NCBI RefSeq assembly: GCF_014171575.1 | Contig: NZ_CP050453.1 | Span: 3,720,001-3,784,000, forward strand | DNA length: 64,000 bases | Direction of reading: 5' to 3' | Source of the DNA: Microbacterium sp. Se63.02b | GTDB taxonomy: Bacteria > Actinomycetota > Actinomycetes > Actinomycetales > Microbacteriaceae | In this document: one piece after another, positions 8,415 to 17,276 of the stretch | How positions within the stretch are numbered: the first letter of the stretch is position 1 | Layout of the letters: every line of letters begins with the position of its first letter | Notes under the pieces: generated by a model | Seen by the model: only the letters and a program-made list of their open reading frames with translations | Database searches by the model: none | What the model was told of the DNA's origin: nothing | Translations under genes and position numbers: made by a program

Positions 8415-9262
8415 CCGCGCACTCCCGCTCTGTGCAGGAAGTCGCGCACGACCGCCTGGAACTTCTCGGGCTCCTCCAACTGCGGCGAGTGCCCCGACTC
8501 CTCGAACACCACGAGCTCGGCGCCGGGGATGCGATCGACGATCTCCTGCGAGGCGGGGACGGGCGTGCGCCAGTCGTGCCGTCCCACCACGACGAGGGTC
8601 GGACACGCGATCTCCCCCAGCCGCGGAAGGAGATCGTACTTCGGCATGTTCACCCCGAACGCCGCGTTGTGGGTCGCGTGGTGGTAGGTCGTCGCCCTCG
8701 CCTTGCGCTCGGTGGCCTCCGGGTCGTACGCGTGGTCGTAGAGGGGCAGGATGCCACGCCAGTACCGCTCGAATTCGGCGTCGTCGGCGAAGTGCCCCGT
8801 CCCGATCCGCGCGATGGTCCAGTCGTCGATCACGACCCTGTCGGTCTGGCGCGCCCGTTCGACGGCCAGATGGTCGTAAGCGGTGTTGGCCGCGGTGTCG
8901 CGCAGGATGAGCGCGCTCACCCGCTCCGGGTGGGCGAGCGTGTACTCCATCGCAAGGAAGCCGCCGTAGGAGCCCCCGGCCATCACGATCGTCTCGAGAC
9001 CGAGGCTTTCGCGGATCGCATCGATGTCGGCGACCCATTGTTCGTGGGTGTACGGCGGTTCGTCCGCGGATTCGCCCGATCCGCGGGCATCGAACGTGAC
9101 GATCCGGTAGTCGTCGCTGAAGGGTCCGAACGAGCGCACCGGCTCCGCACGGGAGCCCAGGCCCGGCGCTCCATGATGCACGATGATCGCCGGGGCATCG
9201 TCGTCCCCGAGGATCTGCAGCTTGATCCTGGCGCCGTTGACGGTGTCGAAGTACTCGCTCAT
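8411..9262 (-). CDS. Alpha/beta hydrolase, proline-iminopeptidase-like (S33)
   Basis: A 283-residue alpha/beta hydrolase. Oxyanion motif HHGAPGLGS, nucleophile elbow VMAGGSYGGFLAMEY (GGSYGG), acid in VVGRHDWRTPVPAS, catalytic His in FEESGHSPQLEEP. The organisation and FDARGSGESADEPPYT resemble the proline iminopeptidase subgroup of family S33, which removes N-terminal residues from small peptides. It lies between the M24 gene and the ATPases, overlapping both neighbours by 4 bp, so it is made with the importer and likely acts on its cargo in the cytosol. An ester or amide hydrolase role is possible. Confidence 0.83.
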   Translation of the reverse strand: MSEYFDTVNGARIKLQILGDDDAPAIIVHHGAPGLGSRAEPVRSFGPFSDDYRIVTFDARGSGESADEPPYTHEQWVADIDAIRESLGLETIVMAGGSYGGFLAMEYTLAHPERVSALILRDTAANTAYDHLAVERARQTDRVVIDDWTIARIGTGHFADDAEFERYWRGILPLYDHAYDPEATERKARATTYHHATHNAAFGVNMPKYDLLPRLGEIACPTLVVVGRHDWRTPVPASQEIVDRIPGAELVVFEESGHSPQLEEPEKFQAVVRDFLHRAGVRG

Positions 9263-10430
9263 GCGATCGTGTTCTCCTCGAGAGTGCGCGGATATCTGGT
9301 GAGGCGCTCCGGACCGTCTGCGGTCACGAGCACCGAATCGGAGATGCGGTAGCCGGCGTGGCCGGGGATGTAGATCCCCGGCTCGCTGGAGAGGATCATC
9401 CCCGGGGCGAGCACGGTCGGGTCCCCGTCCTCGACCCACGGGGCCTCGTGCTGGGCGATGCCGATCCCGTGGCCCTGTCGGTGGCGGATGTACCCGCCAA
9501 GACCCGCATCACGGATGACGTCGAGGCACTCGGTGTTGACGGACGCGCAGGTGCGACCGACCGTCATCGCCTGCGTGCCGATCTCCTGTGCCCGCAGCGC
9601 GACGTCGAAGTATGCCCGCTGCGCGGCCGAGGGCTCCCCGATCACGAACGTGCGCTCGCTCTCGACGAACCGACTCCCGACGGCGGCGCCGAGCGACAGG
9701 ATCAGCGTGTCGCCGATCTCGAGTCGGCGTCGGCTGGGCAGCCCGTGCGGACGTGCCGCATTCGGCCCCGCGTACACGAGTCCCCCGCGAGCTTCGTGGT
9801 GTAGATCACGTGCGAATAGCGCTCGTACATGCGGTCGGTGCCGAACCCGATCACCTCGCGGGCGAGGTCGCCCTCGGTGGGCAGCGGTCCCCCGGATCGC
9901 AGGGCCCCCTCGATGAGCGCCCGTCCGGCTCCGAGCATCTCGTCGCACACCTCGGCCGCCTGTCGATGGAGCTCGATCTCCTCGGGTTCCTTCCGCAGCC
10001 GCAGGTCGCTCAGGATGCGGGTGCGGATGAAGCTGCTCGCGGGGAGGGCATCCACCAGTGCCGCCCGTGCCCCGATCGTCAGGGCGCCGCTCACGCCGAT
10101 CCGTGCCAGCGGAGTCCCGCTCTTCGCCAGCTCGTCGGCCAGGTGCTGCTCCGGCGTTCGCACACCCGGGTACTCGAAGTAGGTGCGGATGTCGGCATGC
10201 ACGCCCTGTGCTGCCGCGTACTCCGCGTCCAGCTCCGGCAGCAGCGCGAACCGGGAGCCGTCGCGACCGAACCAGAGATAGACCGGGCGTTCCGTCACGG
10301 CGTAGAAGAAGCCGATCAGGTAGGCGACGTCGCCGGGCACGGTCACGATCAACCCGTCGAGCTGATCCTCGGAGAGACGCGCGCGCACGCGATCCTGGAT
10401 GCGCTGGTAGAAGTCGTCTGCGAGCTTCAT
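9259..10430 (-). CDS. M24 (aminopeptidase P/creatinase-like) protein with altered metal site (one apparent frameshift)
   Basis: The corrected product has 390 residues: a creatinase N-terminal domain (1 to about 140) and a pita-bread M24 domain. The frame breaks at 9781-9785; adding one G to the run joins IYTTKLA to GGLVYAGPNAARPHG. In the M24 domain the usual metal ligands D, D, H, E, E align as S (ILSLG, about 246), E (FVESERTF, about 257), H (GHGIGIAQHEAP), E (LSSEPGIYIP) and S (GYRISDSVLVT). Two of five ligands are replaced by Ser and one by Glu, so a normal two-metal aminopeptidase site is unlikely. A metal-free, creatinase-type hydrolase is the obvious alternative. Start and stop overlap its operon neighbours. 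Confidence 0.82.
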
Positions 10431-11305
10431 CACACACCTCTCAGGCGCGGGTCGCGCGAGTCGTTGTAGCGGATGCCGGCGATGGTCGCGGCGAGCACCA
10501 GGACGAGGATCGCGAGCGAGGGGAACAGGGTCTGCCACCACGCCGTCGCGATCACCCCGGACCGCTGCGCATTGAGCAGGATGCGCCCCCACGACCAGGT
10601 GCTGGGGTCGCCCATGCCGAGGAAGCTCAGTCCGGCCTCGGAGATCACGGCTCTGGCCGCCTGCAGCAGAACACTGACCACGACGAGGGGCATGACTGCC
10701 GGGAGGATCTCGGTGGAGAGGATGCGGATCGGACCAGCCCCGAGCACCCGCGCCCCGTCGATGTAGGGCATCGACGACACGACCAGCGCGTTGGAGCGGA
10801 TGAGCCGGGCGACTTCCGCCCACGAGAGCACACCGATCACGACCGTGAGGGTCAGGACGCTCGGCCCGGCCAGCGCGGTCACCAGGATCATGAGGGGCAG
10901 CAGCGGGAGCGAGAGCATCACGTCGGTCAGCGTGGTCACGATCGGGTCGAGTCGTCGGACGTAGGCCCCGATCAATCCCAGCGCCGTGCCGATGACGATC
11001 GCGATCACGGATGCCGCGGCCCCGACGATCAGGCTCACCCTGGTGCCCCAGACCACTTGGGCGAACACGTCCTGCCCGAGGTCGTCCGTACCGAACCAGT
11101 GCTGCGCGGACGGGGGCTGGAGGATGTCGACGCCGAGCCCGCTCGGCTTGTCGACGATCATCGGTCCGAAGATCGCGGTCAGCGCGAACACGACGAGCAC
11201 GCCGACCGAGAGCCATCCGGATGGCGACGAGAAGTAGCCTCCGCCGCGACGTCGGCGGCGGGTCAGGGCGTCGAGGTTCGTCGGCGCGGGAAGTGTGGTG
11301 CTCAT
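10430..11305 (-). CDS. Peptide ABC transporter permease (DppC/OppC-like)
   Basis: A 291-residue permease. One N-terminal helix (GWLSVGVLVVFALTAIFGPM) is followed by the conserved periplasmic motif HWFGTDDLGQDVFAQVVWGTR, four to five more helices and the EAA-type coupling loop (ARVLGAGPIRILSTEILPAVMP, then SEAGLSFLGMG). These identify the DppC/OppC subfamily. The stop shares the ATGA of the M24 start, and the gene overlaps the DppB-like permease by 4 bp. It forms the translocation pore with that protein. Confidence 0.93.
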   Translation of the reverse strand: MSTTLPAPTNLDALTRRRRRGGGYFSSPSGWLSVGVLVVFALTAIFGPMIVDKPSGLGVDILQPPSAQHWFGTDDLGQDVFAQVVWGTRVSLIVGAAASVIAIVIGTALGLIGAYVRRLDPIVTTLTDVMLSLPLLPLMILVTALAGPSVLTLTVVIGVLSWAEVARLIRSNALVVSSMPYIDGARVLGAGPIRILSTEILPAVMPLVVVSVLLQAARAVISEAGLSFLGMGDPSTWSWGRILLNAQRSGVIATAWWQTLFPSLAILVLVLAATIAGIRYNDSRDPRLRGV

Positions 11306-12255
11306 GTGCGGATCCTGGGGTTGAGGAACATGGCGATGAGGTCGGTGGCGAGGTTCGCCAGGACGACGGTGAGGGCGAGGATGACGAAGGCGCCCTGGAG
11401 CATCGGGTAGTCGAGCTGCTGAACCGACTCGTAGATGAGGCGTCCGACGCCCGGGTAGGCGAAGATCGTCTCGGTGAGCACGGCGCCGCCGACGAGCGTT
11501 CCGAGCTGGAGGCCCATCAGCGTCAGCGCGGGGATGAACGCGTTGCGCAGCGCGTGCAGCCAGGTGGTGCGGCGTGGCGTGTATCCGCGTGATCGCGCGC
11601 TCTTGATGTAGTCCTCGCCGAGCACCTCGAGCATGTTGGTGCGGAGGGTGAGCGCGTACGGCCCGACCTGCACCAGGACGAGCGAGAACAACGGCAGCGC
11701 CAGATGCTGGAACAGGCTCAGGTAGGCGGCGACCCCTCTGGTGTCGGGGTCGATCGCGCCACCGATCGGGAACATGCCCAGGTTCGCGGCGAAGACGACG
11801 AGCAGGAAGATGGCGACGCTCGGCACGAACAGCGCATTGCTGGTGATGCCGAGGAACTGCACGAGCTTGTCGACCGCCTTTCCGCGCCCCACGGCTGCGT
11901 ACACGCCGAGCGGGATCCCGATCAGGATCGTCAGCACGAACGCCGACCCCGCGAGCAGGAGCGTCCACGGCAGCCGCTCCAGGAGCACGTCGGTCACGGG
12001 GACGAGCTGCCGGAACGAGACACCGAGATTCCCGGTGAGCAGCTCGCCGAGATACAGCAGGTACTGCACGAGCAGCGGCTTGTCCAAGCCGTACTGCTCG
12101 CGCAGCGCCTGCTGCATCTCCGGGGTCATGTCCCCCTCCACGACGAGGAGGGTGGGATCGGCCGGCAGCAGCCGCAGCAGGAAGAACGTGATGGTCACTG
12201 CGATCCAGATGGTGAGCACCGCCCGCAGGGCCTTCTTCGAGGCGTAGTGCAGCAT
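11302..12255 (-). CDS. Peptide ABC transporter permease (DppB/OppB-like)
   Basis: A 317-residue permease. N-terminal helix LTIWIAVTITFFLLRLLPADP is typical of DppB/OppB; then YGLDKPLLVQYLLYLGELLTGNLGVSF, further helices, the EAA loop (SARSRGYTPRRTTWLHALRNAFIP) and C-terminal YPMLQGAFVILALTVVLANLATD. AGGAGG precedes the ATG by about 10 bp. It lies directly after the binding-protein gene and is coupled to the DppC-like gene. Confidence 0.93.
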   Translation of the reverse strand: MLHYASKKALRAVLTIWIAVTITFFLLRLLPADPTLLVVEGDMTPEMQQALREQYGLDKPLLVQYLLYLGELLTGNLGVSFRQLVPVTDVLLERLPWTLLLAGSAFVLTILIGIPLGVYAAVGRGKAVDKLVQFLGITSNALFVPSVAIFLLVVFAANLGMFPIGGAIDPDTRGVAAYLSLFQHLALPLFSLVLVQVGPYALTLRTNMLEVLGEDYIKSARSRGYTPRRTTWLHALRNAFIPALTLMGLQLGTLVGGAVLTETIFAYPGVGRLIYESVQQLDYPMLQGAFVILALTVVLANLATDLIAMFLNPRIRT

Positions 12256-12297
12256 GCCGTCCCTTCCTCCTCGTCGTGTTCTGATCGATCGACCGGG

Positions 12298-13920
12298 TCA
12301 GACCGGTCGGACCTGCGCCAGCGAGTAGCCGGTCACCATGCCGAGCAGATCGCTCGGCGACGGGTCGAAGCCCTCGAAGCGGTCGGAGCGGTAGGCGAAC
12401 CGGAACGTCTCGACGTACAGCGGGGTCAGCAGCGCCTGATCGTGGACGTACTCGTCGATCGCGCGGATCTTCTCCCCGAACGCGTCCTTGTCGACCGTCA
12501 CCGCGGCGTCGTCGATCAGAGCGTCGAGCTCGGCGTCCTGCACCAGGTTGTAGTTGATGCCGCCGGGGTTCGACGAGAGATAGGTGCTGCGCAGCTGGTC
12601 CATCGGGTTGTCGAAGACGCCCCACTGCGAGAGGTCGATGTCGTACTGGCCGTCCTTGGTGCGCGAGAGGAAGGTGTTGCGTTCGATGCACGCGACGGTC
12701 AGCTCGATACCGGCATCCACGGCGTCCTCGCGGACGACCTCGGCCACTCGGGTGAGGTTGGCGTTGGACTGGTCGCAGAGCACCTCGAACGACAGCCCGT
12801 CGAGCATCCCGTCGCCGTCGGCGTCGGTGTAGCCCGCGTCTTCGAGCAGCGCCTTCGCGCCGGCGGGGTCGAACGGATACGCCTCGAGGTCGGGGTTGTC
12901 GAACTCCCCGAAGATCGGCGAGATCGGACCGACCATCTCCTGGCCGTCTCCCTGGAGGATCGTCGAGATGATCGACTCGGTGTCCACCACCATCGACAGC
13001 GCCTGGCGCACCGGTTGCTCGGCGAGGGTCGCGTTCTGCATGTTGTAGGTGAGGTGGGCGAAGCCGAGGGATCCGACCTCCTGCATGGTGATGTCCGCTT
13101 CGGGCTCGAGCGAGGCCGCAGCAGATGCGGGGACCGGAGTGCCCATGAGGTCGATGTCGCCGTTGCGCAGCGCCAGGATCATCGTGTTCACGTCGGGGTA
13201 GACGACGTATTCGACCGTGCCGACCGCGGCGCCGCCCTCAGGCGCGTAGGGGTAGTTCTCGTTCGCCTTGAGCACGTACCGCTGGCCGCGCTTCATCGAG
13301 TCGAGGACGTACGCGCCGGCGCCGACCCAGCCGTCGGCCTGATCGTTCGCGAAGGTGCTGAGGTCGCCGGCTTCGCTGAAGATGTGCTCGGGGACGACGC
13401 GCATCCAGAATCCGACGCCTTCGGCGAAGGGCGCGTACGGCTGGGTGAGGTGGAAGATCACCGTCGTGTCGTCGGGGGCCTCGATCGATTCGACCCAGGT
13501 GAGCTTCGCGGCGACGTTGCCGAGCTGGTTCTCCATGATCGCCTCGGCCGTGAACTTCACGTCGGAGGCGGTCACCGGCTCCCCGTCGCTCCACTCGAAG
13601 TCGTCGCGGAGCGTGTAGATCACGGTCGCGCCGTCGTCTTCGAGCGTGTACTCCTCGGCGAGTTCCGGCACCTTCTCCGCGTTGCCGTCGATGCGCAGCA
13701 GCTGCGGGTACATCGCGTTGAGGATCCAGCTGTCGGTCTTGGACAGCGAACCGAGCGGGTTGAAGTTCGCGACGTCGGTCGTGGTGCCGATGCGGAGCGT
13801 CGATGCTCCGGCCTCGGTGTCGGGCTGTTCGCCCTGGTCCTCGTTGAGGCCGCAGCCCGCGAGGAGGAGCGCGGCCGCGGCGATGCCCGCAACGATTCCC
13901 GTGCCTCTGTATCTCTTCAT
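12298..13920 (-). CDS. Peptide-binding lipoprotein of the ABC importer (SBP family 5)
   Basis: A 540-residue extracellular solute-binding protein. Signal peptide and lipobox AAAALLLAGC (Cys about 23) anchor it to the outer face of the membrane. The mature protein has the family-5 layout: NFNPLGSLSKTDSWILNAMYPQLLRID, LRDDFEWSDGEPVTASDV, NGDIDLMGTP and repeated substrate-lobe motifs. TDADGDGMLDGL resembles the DxDxDG Ca-binding loop common in this family. It sits second in the operon, 3 bp after the M19 gene, ahead of the permeases. The ligand is presumably di- or oligopeptides, perhaps modified ones, given the peptidases encoded with it. Confidence 0.92.
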   Translation of the reverse strand: MKRYRGTGIVAGIAAAALLLAGCGLNEDQGEQPDTEAGASTLRIGTTTDVANFNPLGSLSKTDSWILNAMYPQLLRIDGNAEKVPELAEEYTLEDDGATVIYTLRDDFEWSDGEPVTASDVKFTAEAIMENQLGNVAAKLTWVESIEAPDDTTVIFHLTQPYAPFAEGVGFWMRVVPEHIFSEAGDLSTFANDQADGWVGAGAYVLDSMKRGQRYVLKANENYPYAPEGGAAVGTVEYVVYPDVNTMILALRNGDIDLMGTPVPASAAASLEPEADITMQEVGSLGFAHLTYNMQNATLAEQPVRQALSMVVDTESIISTILQGDGQEMVGPISPIFGEFDNPDLEAYPFDPAGAKALLEDAGYTDADGDGMLDGLSFEVLCDQSNANLTRVAEVVREDAVDAGIELTVACIERNTFLSRTKDGQYDIDLSQWGVFDNPMDQLRSTYLSSNPGGINYNLVQDAELDALIDDAAVTVDKDAFGEKIRAIDEYVHDQALLTPLYVETFRFAYRSDRFEGFDPSPSDLLGMVTGYSLAQVRPV

Positions 13921-13923
13921 GTG

Positions 13924-15126
13924 TTACCAGACCTCTTTCAGAACTCGCAGAATGTTCGTGCCGATGACTTTGCGGATGTCCTCGTCGCCGTACCCGTTTT
14001 TGACGAGCCAGCCGACGATGTTCGTGAAGTTCTCCGCGGGGTTCTCCAGGCCCGCGACGTGAGAGACGCGCGGATGCTCCACGTGTCCGTGTGCCTGACT
14101 GATGGTCAGGTGGCCGGAGAAGGAATCGTGGAGCCCGACGTGGTCTCCGAAGTTCGTGTCGGGGCCGAAGGCCACGTGGTCGATGCCGACCAGGTCGACG
14201 CAGTAGCGGAAGTGATCCATCACCGACTCCAGCGAATGCTCGGGGTGCTCGGCGGAGAGCGTCGTGTGCGGGGCGGCTTCGATGCCGATCACTCCGCCCC
14301 GTTCGGCACACGCGATGATGACCTCGTCGGGCTTCATCCGGTTGGTCGGCCAGACGCTGCGCGCACCGGCGTGCGTGATGAACACCGGCACGGACGACTC
14401 GTCGATCACGTCCATGCTGGTGCGGTCGGAGGAATGGGAGATGTCGATGGCGAGACCGAGTCGGTTCATGCGCTCGACGGCTCGACGTCCGAAGCTCGTG
14501 ATCCCGCCGTCCTGGGGCTCTGCGAGTCCGGAGCCGAGCTGGTTCGCCATGGAGTAGGCGATGCCGATCTGGCGGATCCCGAGACCGTAGAGGATGTCGA
14601 GTCGGTCGAGCTCGTTCTCGATCGCGGTAGCGGCTTCGAGCCCCGCGACGAGGGCGATCCGACCTGCGGCCTTCGCGTTCTCCAGGTCGGCGACGGTCCG
14701 GGCGACGACGACGTGATCCTGCTGCGCGACGTCGGCGAAGCGCAGGCCGATGTCGAACACGACGTCGTTCCACTTCCACCCGTTCTCACTCGTGACGCAA
14801 TTGGTGCCGTTCATGAAGTTGTCGAAGAAGGCGGACATGCCCGATCGCGCGAGTCCGGCGAACCCCATGGCGTTGCGCCCCGTGTGGTTGTACTCACGCA
14901 GTTGATGCGGGTCGGCCGTGAGGATCTTGGGGTGCTCATGCAGTGAGATCGCATGCTCGTCGGAGAGAAGGCGGGCGACCCGCTGCACCTGATCGGGGTC
15001 GAGCCCGAGCTCATACGCCGGAACGCGGCCGAACTCCTGCGCCAGGGCGAAGACGCGGTAGTCGACGTGCGGCTCCAGATAGTCGAAGGAGGTGTATCCG
15101 CGATAGTTGCCGCTTGGCTCTTGCAT
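13924..15126 (-). CDS. M19 family membrane-dipeptidase homologue, copy 2
   Basis: First gene of the operon; 400 residues from the ATG that gives MQEPSGNYRGYTSF. Paralogue of copy 1, with matching landmarks: LEAATAIENELDRLDILYG, AIDISHSSDRTSMD, VFITHAGARSVWPTNRMK, GIDHVAFGPDTNFGDHV, and a C-terminus TNILRVLKEVW. As in copy 1 the first metal motif is SLHEHPKIL (H63, H65), not HxD. There is no signal peptide. Keeping two diverged copies at opposite ends of one transporter operon suggests different substrate ranges. The family is certain at fold level; activity is not proven. Confidence 0.87.
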   Translation of the reverse strand: MQEPSGNYRGYTSFDYLEPHVDYRVFALAQEFGRVPAYELGLDPDQVQRVARLLSDEHAISLHEHPKILTADPHQLREYNHTGRNAMGFAGLARSGMSAFFDNFMNGTNCVTSENGWKWNDVVFDIGLRFADVAQQDHVVVARTVADLENAKAAGRIALVAGLEAATAIENELDRLDILYGLGIRQIGIAYSMANQLGSGLAEPQDGGITSFGRRAVERMNRLGLAIDISHSSDRTSMDVIDESSVPVFITHAGARSVWPTNRMKPDEVIIACAERGGVIGIEAAPHTTLSAEHPEHSLESVMDHFRYCVDLVGIDHVAFGPDTNFGDHVGLHDSFSGHLTISQAHGHVEHPRVSHVAGLENPAENFTNIVGWLVKNGYGDEDIRKVIGTNILRVLKEVW

Positions 15127-15138
15127 GTGTCTCCAGTG

Positions 15139-15161
15139 GTCGGACCTCTTACCTCTCCGAC
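15139..15161. promoter_or_regulatory. Dyad at the start of the peptide-import operon, candidate GntR operator
   Basis: Perfect 6-bp arms GTCGGA (15139-15144) and TCCGAC (15156-15161) enclose 11 bp, just downstream of the -10 box. The decamer TCTTACCTCT inside it (15147-15156) recurs as TCCTACCTCT at 15233-15242, upstream of the -35. Placement over the transcription start fits repression by the operon's HutC-type regulator (inferred). Confidence 0.4.
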
Positions 15162-15188
15162 TATAGGGACGCCGAAATGCGCCGTCGA
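15160..15188 (-). promoter_or_regulatory. Promoter of the peptide-import operon
   Basis: On the minus strand, -35 TCGACG (15183-15188) and -10 TATAGT (15160-15165) are separated by 17 bp, 33 bp before the ATG of the first M19 gene. The match to sigma-70-type actinobacterial promoters is good at -10 and moderate at -35. Confidence 0.5.
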
Positions 15189-15275
15189 GAGTCACATGCA
15201 CTTCGTAACACGGTGGTTACAAAGACTGGAGGTCCTACCTCTAGGCGAACAGATCGCGGTTCGCGACGCCGCGCG

Positions 15276-15836
15276 TCACCCGCGGCGGAACAGACGACGT
15301 CGCGGCGGGCGCGGCTCGGGTGCCGACACGGACCGTCCTGCGCGGCGCGCCGCCCAGGCCGCCACTTCGGCGTCGACGTCACGAGGAGCCGTCACGACGG
15401 GCGGGCCGCCCTGGAGCTGGCGGCGCGCCTCGCGCACCCGCCGATTGAAGTCCTCCAGCACGTCTCGCACGTCCGACTCGCGTCCGAGCAGGTCGAGTTG
15501 GTCGTTCAGCTCCCGATCCTCCGCACGCAGCAGGATGGCGGGCGGTCCGAGACCGGTCAGGTTCTCGGTCTCGATCTTGCGGCGGATCCACCAATCCGGG
15601 TCGTGGTGGGTGCCCAGTCCTTCCAGAGGCTTGCCTGCGCCTGGCAGGTCGTCGAAGTCGCCGCGGCGGATCGCCACCTGGATGGCGGTCTCGATGAAGG
15701 CGGCGCGATCGACAGCCGCCGCGATCCCCGGCGCGACGCCCGTCTCCTCGTCGCCGACCGCACTGTCGCCGTCCGCGCTGTCGCCGCTCCGCCGGTTCGC
15801 GAGATACCGTGCTGCGGCGTCCCTGGGGTCCGTCAT
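15276..15836 (-). CDS. DUF1992 (DnaJ homologue subfamily C member 28-like) protein
   Basis: A 186-residue soluble protein with the DUF1992 core: AIQVAIRRGDFDDLPGAGKPLEGLG, DPDWWIRRKIETENL, GPPAILLRAEDRELNDQL, then an Arg-rich tail. The domain occurs in bacterial proteins of unknown function and in eukaryotic DNAJC28; no J domain is present here. Single gene, transcribed away from the MATE gene. Molecular function unknown. Confidence 0.8.
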   Translation of the reverse strand: MTDPRDAAARYLANRRSGDSADGDSAVGDEETGVAPGIAAAVDRAAFIETAIQVAIRRGDFDDLPGAGKPLEGLGTHHDPDWWIRRKIETENLTGLGPPAILLRAEDRELNDQLDLLGRESDVRDVLEDFNRRVREARRQLQGGPPVVTAPRDVDAEVAAWAARRAGRSVSAPEPRPPRRRLFRRG

Positions 15837-15954
15837 GATGCACCTCCGTGGCATCCGAGCTCTTCTCCACCCTACGACGACGCCGGCAGTGCAGGATCGA
15901 CGACGCCGGCAGTGCAGGACCGACGAGGTCGGCCCCAGGTCATAGGCTCGGAGG

Positions 15955-17276
15955 ATGACCGCGCGCACCTCCCTCAATCGAGAGATTCTGCGTCTGGCGG
16001 TTCCCGCGCTCGGCGCGCTCATCGCCGAACCCGCGTTCCTCATCGTGGATGCCGCGCTCGTCGGACATCTCGGCACGACTCCGCTCGCGGGCCTCGGCAT
16101 CGCGGGGGCGGTGCTGCAGACGATCGTCGGACTGATGGTCTTCCTCGCCTACTCGACGACTCCGGCGGTCGCCAGACGGTTCGGCGCAGGCGAGCCGGGT
16201 GCCGCGGTGTCGGTCGGCGTCAACGGGATGTGGCTGGCGCTCGGCCTCGGCGCCGTGCTCGCCGCGATCGGCGCCGTCTCCTCCCCTGGCTCGTCTCGCT
16301 CTTCGGTGCGAGCGAGGCGGTGGCCGCCCAGGCCAACGAGTATCTCGTCATCTCGATGTGGGGCCTGCCTGCCATGCTCATCGTCTTCGCGGCGACCGGT
16401 CTGCTGCGCGGCATGCAGGACACGATGACGCCGCTCTGGATCGCCGGACTCGGCTTCGGCGCCAACGCCCTGCTCAACTGGCTGTTCATCTACGGACTCG
16501 GCTGGGGCATCGCCGGATCCGCCGCCGGAACGGTGACGGCGCAGTGGGGCATGGTCGCGGCCTACGCGCTGGTGATCCGCCGCCTCGCCACGCGCCACAG
16601 CGCCTCGCTTCGTGCGCAGCGCGCCGGGATCCGCAGCACCGCCACATCGGGTGGCTGGCTGTTCCTGCGCACCGTGAGCCTGCGCGTCGCTCTGCTCGCG
16701 ACCGTGGGCGTGGCCACCGGCATCGGCACCGATGAACTCGCGGGGTGGCAGATCGTGTTCACGATCTTCTCGGCCGCGGCCTTCGCGCTCGACGCTCTCG
16801 CGATCGCCGCGCAGGCTCTCATCGGGAAGGAACTGGGTGCCGGCGACGAGCAGCAGGTGCACCGGGTGCTCGCTCGCACGGTCGCGTGGGGCGCCTGGTT
16901 CGGCGTTATCGTCGGCGCGATCATCGCTGCGCTGTCCGGGCTTCTCGGGATCATCTTCACGGGTGACGCCGAGATCGCGACGCTCGTGCAGCCGGCACTG
17001 CTCGTGCTGGCGGTCGCCCAGCCGATAGCCGGCGTCGTCTTCGTGCTCGACGGGGTGCTGATGGGCGCGAACGACGCTCGATACCTGGCGATCGCCGGCG
17101 GCCTCAACCTGGTGCCGTTCCTTCCCGCGCTGTGGATCATCGCCGCGACCGGCGTCGACGGCGGTGCCGGTCTCGTCTGGCTCGCGGTCGCATTCTTCGG
17201 CGTGTATCTGCTCGCTCGGCTGGCCACTCTGGGCTGGCGGGTGCGCTCGGGACGCTGGCTGGGAGCACCCGCATGA
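15955..17276 (+). CDS. MATE family multidrug/metabolite exporter (one apparent frameshift)
   Basis: The corrected length is 440 residues with about 12 membrane helices. N-terminal LRLAVPALGALIAEPAFLIVDAALVGHLGTTPLAGLG is the classic MATE/DinF start. After the break come LLRGMQDTMTPLWIAGLGFGANALLNWLFIYG and VGVATGIGTDELAGWQIVF. The frame breaks in the CCCC run at about 16279-16282; one extra C gives SSPWLVSLFGASEAV. It exports organic cations or metabolites with Na+ or H+ (family knowledge). The stop overlaps the next start (ATGA), so the following gene is coupled. Confidence 0.88.

Noticed and set aside
12281-12290. GATCGATC palindrome between the binding protein and dppB
   Set aside because: Short and GC/AT typical of chance; not at a promoter position within the operon.
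11704-14946. Very long open frame on the plus strand (1080 codons)
   Set aside because: It is antisense to the dppB, binding-protein and M19 genes, which have clear family motifs. Long antisense frames are expected at this GC content.
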